Shown: positions 44,716 to 56,657 of the stretch, in pieces | Position numbering within the stretch: position 1 is the stretch's first letter | How the letters are laid out: every line of letters starts with the position of its first letter | Origin: Acanthosepion pharaonis | Taxonomy: Eukaryota; Mollusca; Cephalopoda; Sepiida; Sepiidae | Length of the DNA: 64,000 bases | Direction: 5' to 3' | Assembly: GCA_903632075.3 (NCBI GenBank) | Contig: CAHIKZ030003345.1 | Span: 53,585-117,584, forward strand | Translations under genes and position numbers: made by a program | Notes under the pieces: generated by a model | Seen by the model: only the letters and a program-made list of their open reading frames with translations | The model's database searches: none | Told to the model about the DNA's origin: nothing

Positions 44716-44864
44716 GCTTGTGTAAAGAAATTATAAACATTATACATGTCAAGTAGCACATAACATCATAATTTGTATTAGTACAGCGAGTGTAATGAAC
44801 ATATATTGAAAAGAAAATAATATTATTATAAAAATAATAATAATAATATTATAATAAATAATAA

Positions 44865-46961
44865 TCTTACTTATTATAAAACGCAGATTGTGTGTGTGTG
44901 CGTGTGTATTTGTCTGTAACGTTTATATATTGGATCGGATTTCCTACATTTTTTAGCCGATTTCAACAAAACTTCACAGGACTACATAAAATTACCTTGT
45001 GGTGGTTCTAACGGCGCCGAAAATGGGAAAAAACAATTGTTTTTTAACAAAATCAATTTGAAAACACGATTAAGACACATCGTGAGAATGAAAGGGGGAC
45101 AACTCAGATCGGGTTAAAAAAACCCAGGTTGTTTGTGCGTGTGTGTGTGTTCCTTTATATATGGGATCGGATTTATTACATTTTTCAGCCGATAAAACAA
45201 AAATCCACTTTTTTTTTTGGCAGGTAGTGTTTCTTATTGTCTTGCAACCATTTTTTTTTTTTTTATTTATACATTCAGAATGCTTTTAAAAAATTCCATT
45301 TACAAGACAATTGTTTATAATAAAATTCTAATTCTATTCAATCGAGGGACTCATCATAACGATTGAAAACAATGTTTTTGTTTGAGTTTGGGTTTGACCA
45401 ATTAGTAAAAAAAAATAAACTAAGACATGCGTGTCTGTCAACCTAAACAATAATCTAACGATCGAAAAAATCGGATAATTCTTTATCTTTAGGGAAATAA
45501 AATTCCACGTACTTTAGGGCCATTTTTACAATTCCCTTTGCAATTTGTTACAAGGCAGATCAATAAGGCATTGGTTCTATTTGAAATTAATTCAATATTT
45601 AAAAGAAAGTATTAAGAAATAATTTAAAAATGCCGACGTAAGTAATCTGATAGACAAAAAACAACAATATTTCGAAGATGATAATTATTAAGGAAAAAAC
45701 ACAGTACTTGTAATAAATTAATAAACCCAAATAAAATAAAGTTAATATCTTTTGTTTTAGAAACCACGAGTGGAAAATATATTCAAATCAGAATTCTAAT
45801 TATGAATCACCACAAGCAAAATATACAATTTTTTTTACTGTATTCAATAAGTAAAAATCATAAATTGTAAAAGATTACAGAGAAAGGCTACCTACATTTT
45901 CAACCGATTTCAAATAAAAACTTCACTTTTTTTGGCAGGTAGTGTTTTTATTGTCTTGCACTCTTTTTTTTTCTTTATTTTTACATTCAGAATGCTTTAA
46001 AAATTCCATTTACAAGACAATTGTTTATAATAAAATTCTATTCATCAATCGATAGACTCATAACGATTGTAAACAATGTTTTTTGTTTGAGTTTGGGTTT
46101 GACCAATTCGTAAAAAAAAAAAAAAAAAAAAATAATTAAGACATGCGTGTCCGTCAACCTTAAACAATAATCTAACGATCTCTACTGATTGTACGAATAC
46201 AAACATTGGAATAAATTCTTTATCTTTAGGGAAACATAATGAAATCTAAACATACACAAGTCCTAACTAAAAAATAATAACCGGAACGGGAAACTACTTT
46301 TTAAATACACATGGTGTCCAATTTTTTTACTGTATTCAATAAGTAAAAATCATAAATTTAAAAGATTATTATATATTACAGAGAAGACTACTAAATGAAT
46401 AAGATTTGTTAGATCATAAATAATAAACCCAAATAAAGTTAATAATTTTTGTATTAGAAACAACGAGTGGAAAATATATTCAAATCAGAATTCTAATTAT
46501 GAATCACCACAAGCAAAATATGCATTTTTTTTACTGTATTCAATAAGTAAAAATCATAAATTGTAAAACTAAAAGATTACAGAAAGGCTACCTACATTTT
46601 TCAACCGATTTCAACAAAACTTTTTTTTTTTTTTGGCATGTATGTAGTGTTTCTTATTGTCTTGCACACTTTTTTCTTTATTTTTACATTCAGAATGCTT
46701 TAAAAATTCCATTTACAAGACAATTGTTTATAAAATTATTCTATTCAATCGGTAGAGACTCATAACGATTGAAAACAATGTTTTTGTTTGAGATTGGGTT
46801 TGACCAATTCGTAAAAAAAAAAAAAAACTAATTAAGACATGCGTTTCCGTCAACCTTAAACAATAATCTTTGTCAATTTTATTTTTCAGTCTTTATGATG
46901 GTGGATACTTGATCTATCTCTTACTGTTATATCCCCGGGCAACGCCGGGCTCTATTGCTAG
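44865..46961 (+). mobile_element. Non-autonomous Helitron, 2.1 kb, triplicated core
   Basis: The 5' end is TCTTACTTATTATAAAACGC followed by (TG)n. The 3' end is a CCCCGGGCAACGCCGGGC hairpin (46933-46950) and a terminal CTAG. The flanks are A and T, inside an AAT array, as Helitrons insert. No Rep or helicase domain is present. A unit of about 700 bp, marked by ACATTCAGAATGCTTT and GAGTTTGGGTTTGACCAATT, occurs about three times, starting near 45165, 45890 and 46590, the last shortened. The smaller Helitron at 11534 has the same hairpin. Confidence 0.85.
45165..46890. repeat. Three tandem units of about 0.7 kb inside the Helitron
   Basis: Each unit carries TTTGGCAGGTAGTG or a close variant, CATTTACAAGACAATTGTTT, GACCAATT-GTAAAAAAAA and GACATGCGT; units one and two also carry AACGAGTGGAAAATATATTC or a close variant. 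Differences among units are mainly A/T-run lengths. Confidence 0.8.
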
Positions 46962-46962
46962 T

Positions 46963-47547
46963 AACAAATAATAATAATATTGTAATAAATAATGATAATA
47001 ATATTATAATAAATAATAATAAATAATAACAATATAATTAATATTATTATTAGAATAAATAATAACAATATTATAATAAATAATAATAATAAATGGCAAT
47101 AATAATGATATAAATAATAATAATAATATTATAATAAATAATAATATAATATTATAATGAATAATAATAACAAATAATAATATTGTAATAAATAATGATA
47201 ATAATATTAGAGTAAATAATAATAATAAATAATAATAATATAAATATAAATATTATCATTATAATAAATAATAATAGTAATATAATAAATGATAATGAAA
47301 TAACAATAATAATATAAATAATAATATTATTTTATAATAAATAATAATATTATAATAAATAATAACAAATAATAATAATATTGTAATAAATAATGATAAT
47401 AATATAATAAATGATAATAAATAATAATAATAATATAAATAATATTATTATTATAATAAATAATAATATTATAATAAATGATAATAATAAATAACAATAA
47501 TAATAATATAAATAATAGTAATAATATTGTTATAATAAATAATAATA

Positions 47548-47594
<47 letters not shown>

Positions 47595-47600
47595 TAGATC
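46963..47600. repeat. Long degenerate (AAT)n array
   Basis: About 640 bp of AAT/TAA/ATT units with interruptions, flanking the Helitron insertion on its 3' side; a shorter part lies on the 5' side at 44818-44864. The poly-Ile open frame is its translation. Confidence 0.95.
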
Positions 47601-47604
47601 ATAA

Positions 47605-47955
47605 TTACACTATTATAATAAATTTTATTATTATTAAAAAAATATCGATTGTTGCAGATCGTATGCAGGATGACGGAAGTGTAATGTCCGACCGAATAAC
47701 TGAGACGATAATGTCCTCACTGAGTATCTCTCAGCTAGCTTTCATATTTGTGTTGACTTCAATATTCACCGCAAAGAGTGATTCGTCCATTTATACAAAA
47801 CCGATGAGGAAGGCAGATACAGTCGAGACTTCTCCGTCACGTACGAGATCTGATACAGATCATTGAAGAGCTCACTTGTGTTTCCTATGCAAAAAGACAT
47901 TAGGCGAACATATTTAACCTCTTTTTTTACATCCTGCCGTGAAAAAATTTCGCTG
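47605..47955. other. Unassigned; moderately balanced composition
   Basis: One short plus-strand open frame at 47663-47866 with no recognised domain. It may be upstream LINE-A sequence, but I found no match. Confidence 0.3.
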
Positions 47956-47959
47956 AATC

Positions 47960-49460
47960 TTTATTCCACCCCCACCAGGTCATTTTATATCATTCATTAA
48001 TCAGCATCAAAGTCGACGGCAAACCAAAGGCATTCCATGATGTGCCATTCCATAGAACGAAATTTCAGTACATGAAAGCCGACTGAAACAGCTTCATATC
48101 TGACATGGCGGAAGCTTCTCTCTCACACATCTTCAAACGTAGTTCCTCCAAAATTGAAACCCTCTAAATGCATGCTTTCTGGAATGGATTGTTTTATACC
48201 CAGAAAAAAAAACCGCGCAGCTAGCCCTGTTTTATGTGCAGCTCATCAACTATAAGGTTTATCACAGAACTGCCTATAACCATTGCAAGAGAGTTTTAGA
48301 AAATGTAAAATGTAGCTATACACAAGCAATCCAGGCCAACAAATACATGTCAATAACGATCGCATTAGATATTTAAAATATAGCGGGACACAGAGAGTTA
48401 TTGCACAAGCACTCTAGCTATGGAATCACTGGAAGGGTCTTCTCAATTTATCAAGTACTCCTGAAGTTGTTAATGGCCAGTTCTCTGAAGCCACAGTGAT
48501 CAAAATAAGCATCTTCTAAAGCATCTCCTTAGACCAACCATTTCTACTTTACATAAATTATCGGTCTATCATTTGTAAATATTTATCCTGATGATACAAA
48601 GGCATATGGGTGCCCCTTCAAAATTCTAAATGACCAAATATCGGCAGCTGATCTATCCTCTGATCTAGCTTTAAATACTCACAGTCAATTCCTCGAAAAC
48701 AAAATTGGTGACGTTCCATTGTCACAGAGTGGACGCTGAATTGTCACCTATCGAACGTGATTTTTCTCAGACAGGCTCCATGCCTTCAGCAACTATTAGA
48801 ACTTAAGCTGAACTCAGATTTCGTATGTGCGGTATACAAAAAAAATATATACTGGAAAAATGTTCCGTTCCTCTGTGCCGCTCCAGTAAGTGCCTGACTC
48901 CACTTGATAATCCACTACCTTTACAAGAGCCAGAACAAGCCGAAAATAAGATACTTCTGTTATATATGGACAGGAGCTACCCAATGTTTACTTTCCAGTC
49001 TCGATAGAGTCTTAAAGGATGTCCGCATCCTTGTAGGTGATGAATTTTACACCTACAATTTTTTTTTTATCCCCACAAACGAAACTCCGCTGCTCCATCT
49101 CGATTTTATTTCCATGGAAACTGTTCAGACGAACTACATTCCTTAGTTCCACCATTTCTAACATTTACGGCTATGACCCGCTACGCCATGCCCCACCCAT
49201 TGTAGCGAGCCACTGTCATTCCCTTCATAATCTACTGGTGACATGTAATTTTTTCCCCACGCACCGGTGCGTTGAGGAACCGACTCCTATGATGATGCTT
49301 CTCTGATTACTACAATCTTAACCTTTTCAAGTCTAGGGTTAACCGTTATCTTCCCCACATATCTCTAAAAACTGTGCCTCCTACTCTGTAACCCTCTACC
49401 TCGAATGGCTCTCGGGCCTTGTACAGAGTGAACGGCATTGTAAAAAAAAGATCGAATGAC
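47960..49460 (+). mobile_element. LINE-A copy, endonuclease-RT linker to 3' end
   Basis: The longest LINE-A copy on the plus strand. In shifting frames: SLISIKVDGKPKAFHDVPFH then KADWNSFISDMAEASLSHIF (linker before the RT), SYGITGRVFSIYQVLL, NIYPDDTKAYGC (palm box YADD changed to YPDD at 48584-48595), SAADLSSDLALNT, SLDRVLKDVRILVGDEF, FYFHGNCSDELHSLVP and NLNLFKSRVNRYLP, then a 3' part shared with 12.7 kb. Large internal deletions remove most of the RT fingers. Clearly dead. Confidence 0.8.
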
Positions 49461-49909
49461 TAACTAAAAAAATCTTGAAGCCTCGCTCTGAAAACAAATT
49501 TAGATTACCATATGAGATTCGATATTTGCAGTAATAGAAAGTCGAAAAATAGAAAAAAAACAAATGTGAAAATTGTTGTCAAATCAAATCAAGAAACAGA
49601 ATACAGAAAAAATGTTTTTTCCATCAATAAAAAAAATTATTAATCATTTGCAATAGAAATATTTCATGGTCGATCATTAATAGTGTTTTTTTATGAAATA
49701 ATTAGAATATTCCTATTGAAACAGTGAAGAAAATAATTGGTGAAAAGATGTAAATACAATGATGTTTACGAAGATAAAATGCTCATGAAAACAATAAGAT
49801 TTTTTGTTATATATCAATAGATTTTAACGGGTGAGCATCAACAGAATCATCGCCTTTATGAAGTTCACATTAAATTGATAGGGACAAAGGCACAATTCTA
49901 GATATTTAG
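49461..49909. other. No recognised feature
   Basis: AT-rich; no recognised repeat or coding relic. Confidence 0.4.
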
Positions 49910-50170
49910 TAACAGGGAAGACTGACCTCTTGACACTTAAAATGGTTGGGTTATACCTTAAGACTGACCTCTTGACACTTACAATAGTTTGGTGTCCGTT
50001 AAGATGTCACTCAAAGCACTTGCAATGATTGAGTATCTATTAAAACTGATCACACTATATTTAGAAGTGTCTGATATCAGTTATGACTGATCCCATCACA
50101 CTTGCAAGGGTTGGGTATCTATTAAGCTAAATCTCAACACACTTGCAATGGATGGCACACATGAAGACAG
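49910..50170. repeat. Minisatellite, unit about 46-50 bp
   Basis: Five or six diverged units of the kind AAGACTGACCTCTTGACACT then TACAATGGTTGGGTATCTAT. The first two are nearly identical, later ones are progressively diverged. Confidence 0.8.
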
Positions 50171-50254
50171 AACTCACTATATTGATTTGATACCAATGAA
50201 CAATGCACTCACAGCAGCAATATTTAAGTGCCAAAAAAAAGACTTAATTCACGA

Positions 50255-50720
50255 ATAAAATGTTTTTTGTAATTATTTCACCCCAAGTAAAGCAAAAAAG
50301 TCACTCAGACGCAAGGGTTTACTGAGTCAGAGTGAATATAATAAAAAACGTTATTAGTGAGAGAGAACAGGACTTAAGAAGACAGTAGATAACGATTGAC
50401 AATGAATTTAAATTTTAGATCAAAACTGAGCGAAAAGGAAGAAGCCGGAAGAGTTCCACAATGGCAAAGTGCAAGAAAAGTAGCAGTTAGCATAGAACTT
50501 ATGGCTACATCTAGCTAGTTAAACTGTAAATTGTTGAGACCTTGGGGCCAATCAAGTACTGCGCTTAAATGTATAAAGTCTAGGTACCATAGAGGAAAGT
50601 TCATTAGAAAAATTAACATTAAAATATTTATAGAAAAAAATCAGGAAATTTATTTTACGGGGGTGAGAAAGTTACTGAAACTGAGATAACATTTCAGGTA
50701 TGATATGAAAGAGTATTCAT
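50255..50720 (-). mobile_element. LINE-B 3' fragment
   Basis: On the minus strand the 3' tail reads CTTTACTTGGGGTGAAATAA, and upstream relics align with the copy at 63228-63720 (for example AAAATATTTATAGAAAA and GGGTGAGAAAGTT in plus-strand reading). No palm motif present. Confidence 0.7.
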
Positions 50721-51109
50721 CACCATGTCATTGATGATACATGTTTACAGAAACGCACCTATGGGCTGGGGTATTATATAATTGTTGTAGTTGTAGTAGT
50801 ATGACTTTAATTCTGATGAGTTCCACACTGCTGTGAGCCTGTCAGATAAACCTATACTATGTGAATAACCCTTTTCGTGGTGGTAATAATTATTTCCTAT
50901 TGATGTCAAAGGTGCTTGTTAAAAATAAGTTAAAAGCTGTGATCTGAAATGCAAGACTCGACTACTCGGAATATTAGCATAACAGTAAACTAGTGCACCA
51001 CTTCGTTTTTTGTCATACTTGGTTAAATTTAATAAATAGATTAATCCAAATCGTTGGAATATTTAACTTAAATTGACAGAGCCAAATAAACAGTTGTAAA
51101 TATTTAAAC
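50721..51109. other. No recognised feature
   Basis: Contains a short (GTA)n run near 50786-50800. Otherwise nothing recognised. Confidence 0.35.
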
Positions 51110-51240
51110 AGTCACCTTTGATGGAATAACTGTAGCGCAGAAATTTGATATTTTTGTTTAGAAGTCTACCATAGATCCTAGTTCGAATTCCAGTCCGATT
51201 CATTACATTCACTTCCCCGAGCTGTGGTTAAATAGCTGGA
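51110..51240 (+). mobile_element. SINE fragment with B-box-like string
   Basis: CTAGTTCGAATTCCAGTCCG and ATTCATTACATTCACTT match the B-box and next segment of the 58.3-kb SINE (TTCCAATTCCAGTCGGATTC then GTTATATTCACTT). The 5' head is diverged. Confidence 0.55.
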
Positions 51241-51259
51241 TATACTCGGTCCTATAGCC

Positions 51260-51700
51260 CTGAGGATAACATTTTGTTCTTGTGGTCTTTGATCACGATG
51301 TCTGGGAGATTAGCTTTGATTGTTCTAGCTGTGTGTATTGTAAAGTCTCATAAGATTGTTACAGGTCCTGGTTGATTTTCATACCAGTTTCTTGCAGTTC
51401 CCTTCCCGTAATTCTTTGCATATTTTCCAGTGCTCACTTTATTATGCCATGTTTTATATTCATTGGGTGCTAACACTGTGCAACCTGATTTGAATCAGTC
51501 AATCTTTTCTGAATATTTATACAGAATCTGCATTTCGAGTCAACACAATTTTTCAATATGTGTGCTTGGTAATTTTTAGTTAGCAAGCATTGATCCTCTG
51601 CAGCAAGAATAAAACCTTCGGTTTCAGCTTTTAACCCTGCACTACGTAACGACTGATGGATACTGGTGCACGTCATACTATTATTATTATTATTTTGCTT
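51260..51700 (-). mobile_element. LINE-R fragment, upstream of nuclease-like core
   Basis: On the minus strand the sequence encodes LPDIVIKDHK-like residues at 51272-51312 (reverse complement of GTCTTTGATCACGATGTCTG), preceded by peptides corresponding to the region before the PD motif (SNNLMRLYNTHS-like, ENMQRITGRELQETGMKINQ). A 68-residue open frame upstream (51470-51676) reads RSAGLKAETEGFILAAEDQC and LTKNYQAHILKN, a region typical of retroelement N-LTKNY-xxI blocks. This extends LINE-R further 5' than other copies here. Confidence 0.65.
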
Positions 51701-52014
51701 TCATGTTAATACAGCCCCTTACTTGCTCATTACTCGAGGCCAAGAGTAAGGCAAGGTTGTAAATATATGCATTCTGTTTGCAGACATTTTAATGTACATT
51801 TTAGTAACATGTACAGTGTCTATATTGACTTTACATTGATAAAGATGTTCACTTCTACTCACTGCAATATTTTGAATCTCTTGTAAACAGAGCTTACCAG
51901 TGATTATGTTCCTTTGTCTACTTATTTTATATTGTAATCACTGCTTGAATCATTATTGGTATAACAGTAATTTTAAAGTGTTACGTTATTTTATTTTCCT
52001 GTTCAAAATTTTTA
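51701..52014. other. No recognised feature
   Basis: Contains GAGGCCAAGAGTAAGGCAAG; no recognisable element. Confidence 0.35.
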
Positions 52015-52105
52015 CAGTTACTCAACTTCGCGAGAGCGTCTATCAGCGCCTTCTTGGTCTGCAAGTTTTCCACTGACCTGAGGTGGAACAACTACATGGA
52101 GTCAA
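52015..52105 (+). mobile_element. LINE-A/B scrap joined to LINE-R
   Basis: FSTDLRWNNYME is readable, corresponding to the FSTD-WN-Y block after the palm in LINE-A/B. It stops at the start of LINE-R sequence. Confidence 0.5.
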
Positions 52106-52379
52106 CAGCTTCATCCCTGTTGTAGTTGGATCCCTCATTGAAAACTCATTGAAGGGATTCCTGGAAGCCCATACCTTAAAAAATACAAAAAAATGTTCTC
52201 ACGAGTACAGCCCACATCTTACAAAGGGCTTTATCTATGTAAAATATGTGTGCAAGTGTGCATGTTTGTTTTCTTTTTTTAATTGCTTAGTGGAAAATGT
52301 CATGATGGCATTTCTGATCTTAGGTCTCTAGTCGGGACCCGAAAAGAAATAAGTACACACTAGAAATCATAGGAAATAA

Positions 52380-52419
<40 letters not shown>

Positions 52420-52420
52420 G
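52106..52420 (+). mobile_element. LINE-R 3' end with (AAT)n tail
   Basis: FIPVVVGSLIENSLKGFLEA, AHTL and an ALSM-like end are followed by ATGGCATTTCTGATCTTAGG and ATCATAGGAAATAAAATAAT, then about 13 AAT units at 52378-52420. Strong 5' truncation. Confidence 0.75.
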
Positions 52421-52599
52421 ATGATATGTGTTTGTTGTTTCGTGTTAATGACGATAGAAAAGTTTAAAAATGAATTACAATTTATCCCATAAAGAGCTTT
52501 AATAAATAAAAGTATGAGAAATAATGTTTTTTTTTTAATACTGTATTTCACCCGCAATCTTTTTTCTCCTCTCTCTTTCTGACTAATGTTTCGTAATGT

Positions 52600-52870
52600 T
52601 GTGGGTGATCTTGATTCTTCACAGCGTTATCACATACTTTTGATAATATTTGCTTTCTTACGGCAGGTATTTCTGGCTCCATGTATTTACTCCAGCTGTT
52701 TAAATCTTATTTACCTATGTTTTCTTCGCATTTAATATTCACTATACGTGTTAAATTCTCCAAGTTTTCTTTCTTCAACAGGTGATTCAAAATTTTCATC
52801 TGTCTCTCTATAGGACGATTTTTTTTTTTTAGTTTATATCCCCTTTTAAAATTTCTCTCTTCTAATCACT
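52600..52870 (-). mobile_element. LINE-D fragment
   Basis: On the minus strand PIERQMKILNHLLKKENLEN then LTRIVNIKCEENIGK match the RQLKFLGH-MRKEGLENLILTG-IEG-R block of LINE-D. Short and frame-broken. Confidence 0.6.
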
Positions 52871-52999
52871 CTCCATGGGAATCTCAAGGTTTCTCAATAG
52901 AACGACATTTCGCTTGCTTCTTGTAAGGATTTATCAAGAATTCACTATTGCATGGTGAATTAGATAACAGTCCAACAATGCTTTCTTTGTTCATAAGGA

Positions 53000-53875
53000 T
53001 ATTTTCGACCACTTAACACATTGTCCACTTTTCAATGTTTTAAACACTTGCTTTGTTTCGATCACATTATAACTCTTTGTTAGTTTTTCGATCACTTAAC
53101 CCGTTGCTAATTTTCGATCACTGAACCATTTACTTATCCTTCGATCACTTAAACCCTTGATCACTTTCCGAACACTTACACCCTTGTTCACTTTTCGATC
53201 ACTTAACACCTTGATCGTTATCAATTACGTAACTCCTAATCCACTTTTCGATAATTTAAACTCTTGATCATTTTTCGATCATTTAACCCGAGATCGTATT
53301 TCGATCACTTAACGCTTTGATCAATTTTATTACTTAACGACTTGCCAACTTTTCACTTACCCCTTTTCCTCAATTTTCAGTCACTTAATCATTCGATCAT
53401 TTAACACCGAGCTCATCTTTTGATCACTTAACACCATCTTCCGTTTCGATCATTTAACCCCTTTGCTCAATTTCGATCACTTAAACGGTTGCTCACTTTT
53501 TGATCACTTAACTCTCTGCTCATCTTTTGATCACTTAACGCCTTGATCACTTTTCGATCACTTAAACCCTTTGCTCAATTTCGATCACTTAAACGGTTGC
53601 TCATCTTTTGATCACTTAACTCTCTGCTCATCTTTTTATCGCTTAACGCCTTGATACCTTTTCGATCACTTAACACCTTTGCTCATTTTCGACCACTTAA
53701 CACTTTGACAACATTTCGATCACTTAACCCTTTGATCACTTTTCGATCAATTAACGCCTTGCTAAGTTTTCGATTATTTAACCCCTTCATCAATTTTCGA
53801 TGATTTAATCCCTTGATCAATTTTGATCACTTAACCCCGTATGCTAACTCTTCTATCACTTAACCCTTGTTCTCT
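53000..53875. repeat. Minisatellite with TCGATCACTTAA core
   Basis: More than thirty imperfect units of about 24-28 bp, each centred on TTTTCGATCACTTAAC and a linker such as CCTTGATCAC. The array lasts about 0.9 kb with varying linkers. It is dense in GATC and in TGATCA/TCGATCA strings. No coding content. Confidence 0.9.
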
Positions 53876-54019
53876 TTCTGTATAAAAAAAAACATCCATA
53901 GTTATACCTAAACATTTTCAAATTTTGTGTTGCATCGTCTGTATCTAATTTATTTACACGCGAACTAATGCCTCCATCTTTGCTGTTAACATCATAACGT
54001 TACGGTCATGTAACCTTCA

Positions 54020-54320
54020 ATAAATTTCAAACTGAACCTTTTATTTAATCTACAAGAGTAGATCGTTTTCGTTCCGCTATCCATGTTGTCTATTGATAGA
54101 TCGTCTTTTTCATCAGTTCTTTCATCAGTATTACTCTCTCCGTAGATTGAACACTATGTCACCAAACTCACGAACAAACGCTTTTATTCATTAGTCTATT
54201 GAAGAAGGCTAGAGAACGCAACGGCTTAAACGTTGTGATAATAGCAACAAAGATTATATTAATCCTAATGTAAATAATGATAACTTCTCATCCAAGAGAT
54301 TCAGACAGAAATTTGCCGTC
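54020..54320 (+). mobile_element. PLE terminal region, diverged
   Basis: AACTGAACCTTTTATTTAAT, TTGAAGAAGGCTAGAG, TTAAACGTTGTGATAATAGC and TTCAGACAGAAA occur in the order of the PLE 3' terminus at 16.7 kb. Confidence 0.5.
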
Positions 54321-55085
54321 ATCTGTTACTATATAACTCCGATATTAGCATCGGCTTGATTTTGCCATCCCCAATATGTAACTCACATCTTGGGATGTCT
54401 GCTCCTTTTGCTCATAATATGTCTTCATTCTTGCAGCTAATAATCATTTCTTCTTACTATTTTAATACTTCTTCTCTTAATACATGTTGCAGAATTCTTC
54501 GATTTTTCCTGTTGCTCTTTAGTTTTGTGATTTTCTTCAGAATTGTCTCCGATGAAGACTGAAGGAAAAATTAGAAAAGAGAAACGTTTTGCCCGCAAGC
54601 ACAAATGGTTTCTCATATTTTGCGCTCGTCACACGAAAATCAAAGCTGATTTTGTGGTAAAGAAAGCGGATTGAACGCGTGAGCCGAATGGAAAGTTGCG
54701 CTCGCAGCAGAGTTGCTTCCCTTGCTTGTTTTCCATCCGTTCTTTGTCAGCTTTGCTCGACTTAAATTCTTTAAAGTGGCACCTGCTACTGTACAACACT
54801 AAACCGTTTCTTTGTGTCAAAAACCATTCGCTACAAAATTATTTCAAGTTAATCCGAATTCTTCATAAATGTATAAGGATTAACTTTTTTCTTCGAATAA
54901 TTCAATTCTCGATTTTACACTAAATCAGATCTATATTTTTTTAATACAAATCAATATTTGTACAATAAAATTTGTGTCAACCCATCTTTTTATATAGTCC
55001 CAGATGTTCAAATAATGGGATTTTGTATAGGCATTCCGTGTTCAAATTCTGGTCATGGTCCTTGTCTTCCCTTTCTAATAGATGC
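54321..55085. other. Unassigned; SINE B-box scrap
   Basis: GTGTTCAAATTCTGGTCATG at 55039-55058 resembles the B-box region of the 34.7-kb SINE. Short open frames here have no recognised domain. Confidence 0.3.
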
Positions 55086-55089
55086 TCTT

Positions 55090-55205
55090 TAGATGTGGCA
55101 CAAGGCCGAAAGTATGGGGCACCTAGTGAGGATCGCACTCACTACTCAGTCGTAATTGATCTAGCAAGACAAGCTTTCTAACCATTACACCTCACCGAGG
55201 TGCCC
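55090..55205 (-). mobile_element. tRNA-derived SINE
   Basis: On the minus strand GGGCACCTCGGTGAGGTGTA, ATGGTTAGAAAGCTTGTC, GAGTGCGATCCTCACTAGGT and CGGCCTTGTGCCACATCT are present, as in the 3.1-kb copy, but the last 30 bases are missing. No target duplication seen. Confidence 0.75.
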
Positions 55206-55275
55206 AGTTTATATTTATATATATGTGTGTATTTGTATACAAACGCTTGCTCGTACATTTAACTATATCCATTTG

Positions 55276-55278
<3 letters not shown>

Positions 55279-55334
<56 letters not shown>
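55279..55334. repeat. (TA)n microsatellite
   Basis: About 28 TA units. Confidence 0.95.
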
Positions 55335-55335
<1 letters not shown>

Positions 55336-55337
<2 letters not shown>

Positions 55338-55990
55338 ACCAAAGGGAAACTTATCTTAAGCCGACGTTTTGTCATTTGAGGAGCTTTATCAACGCAAATA
55401 CAAGGATTTTATTTTGTAACGAGTATTTATATACATGGGCAAAAATGTTATTAAGGTATCAAAATTTTAAAATTTATCAACACTCATAAATATTCATCAA
55501 GCTAGCTTAAATGTCCGTCAGGCAATTGAGGACAGGAAGTGATAGGATCCAATGTTTAATAAACGAATATGAGTAGGTGATGTTTTAGAAAAAAAAATTA
55601 TGCAATTTAATACTTAAATTATTTTAGTTTCGGTTTAATTTATGTGTTATATATTTTGAATAACATGAGGTTATGGGTTTAATTGTTTTCTTTTAATTTC
55701 GTTAACATTTTAACTGTCATGTAACTTGGCTTGAGAAAGTGTTAATTATTTCAAGAATGAAAATATTATACTTTGTAAAATTCAATAGTGGCAGTCTCGA
55801 GAATTTTTCTTCAAAATAAGTTACTTTTTTATTTTGATAAATGTGCCATTCTTTAGATCAAAGTTGTGACCGAATTTATAACTAATGCACTTGACATTTT
55901 ATTTGTTCCACTATTTTCCTCAGTTACCTTCGCCCAGTCTGTGGTATGCGAGCATCCGAAAGGTGTGCCATACATTTCATCTACTGTATG
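55336..55990 (-). mobile_element. PLE fragment, second family, endonuclease tail
   Basis: On the minus strand shifted frames give GTPFGCSHTTDWAKVTEENS, NKMSSALVINSVTT, FEEKFSRLPLLNFTKYN, then a 3' part with LDPITSCPQLPDGHLS and, in nucleotide terms, CTCCTCAAATGACAAAACGT (near 55360-55385). SALVIHS followed by a K-LFKRKILETA-IEFYK-like stretch resembles sequence after the GIY-YIG motif in some PLEs. Less certain than the PLE at 14.8 kb. Confidence 0.45.
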
Positions 55991-56259
55991 ACAGAGACTG
56001 CCTCAAATCATCTCAGATGTGGGTGTTTACATGTCCAACATTCTCGTTCCCACGATTGTAATACCGGATGAGAGTGTGCGCTCATGTACTTCCGCTTTTG
56101 ATAGCAATGAGTAAACCACATTGACGGCTCCACCACGCTTCCTTTGACGGTCTGGTGTGACATTTGGGAACAAAGTCTATTAACACACAAACGCGCAAGA
56201 GCGCGAACACGCACACAGACACACACAAACACATAACTAAACACACGCACACATACACG

Positions 56260-56315
<56 letters not shown>

Positions 56316-56589
56316 CGTTATATAATTTACTCACGCACGCATGGACTATCTCAGCTATAAACAGGAGCAGGTACTGCCTTTTGGAGAAGGAAGTTTCCAG
56401 CAGTCAGCTCTGACAGTCGGACCGAACATTCTTGCTGTAACACTCTCGTTTGTATATGTTTGCATTACTGTTTCTGTTAATATATTTCTTTAACTCACTT
56501 TCTCCCTATGTGTCTTCATTTCTGACCCTAACAAGGCCACAACAATATATATAAGCCAATAAATAAAATATAAATAATGTAGGTGTTTA

Positions 56590-56657
<68 letters not shown>

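Noticed and set aside
47327..47602. Poly-Ile open frame suggestive of a membrane segment
   Set aside because: Translated AAT array.
52990..53880. CRISPR-like array
   Set aside because: Repeat core and linkers are both diverged and very short, there are no unique spacers of constant length, and the context is eukaryotic.
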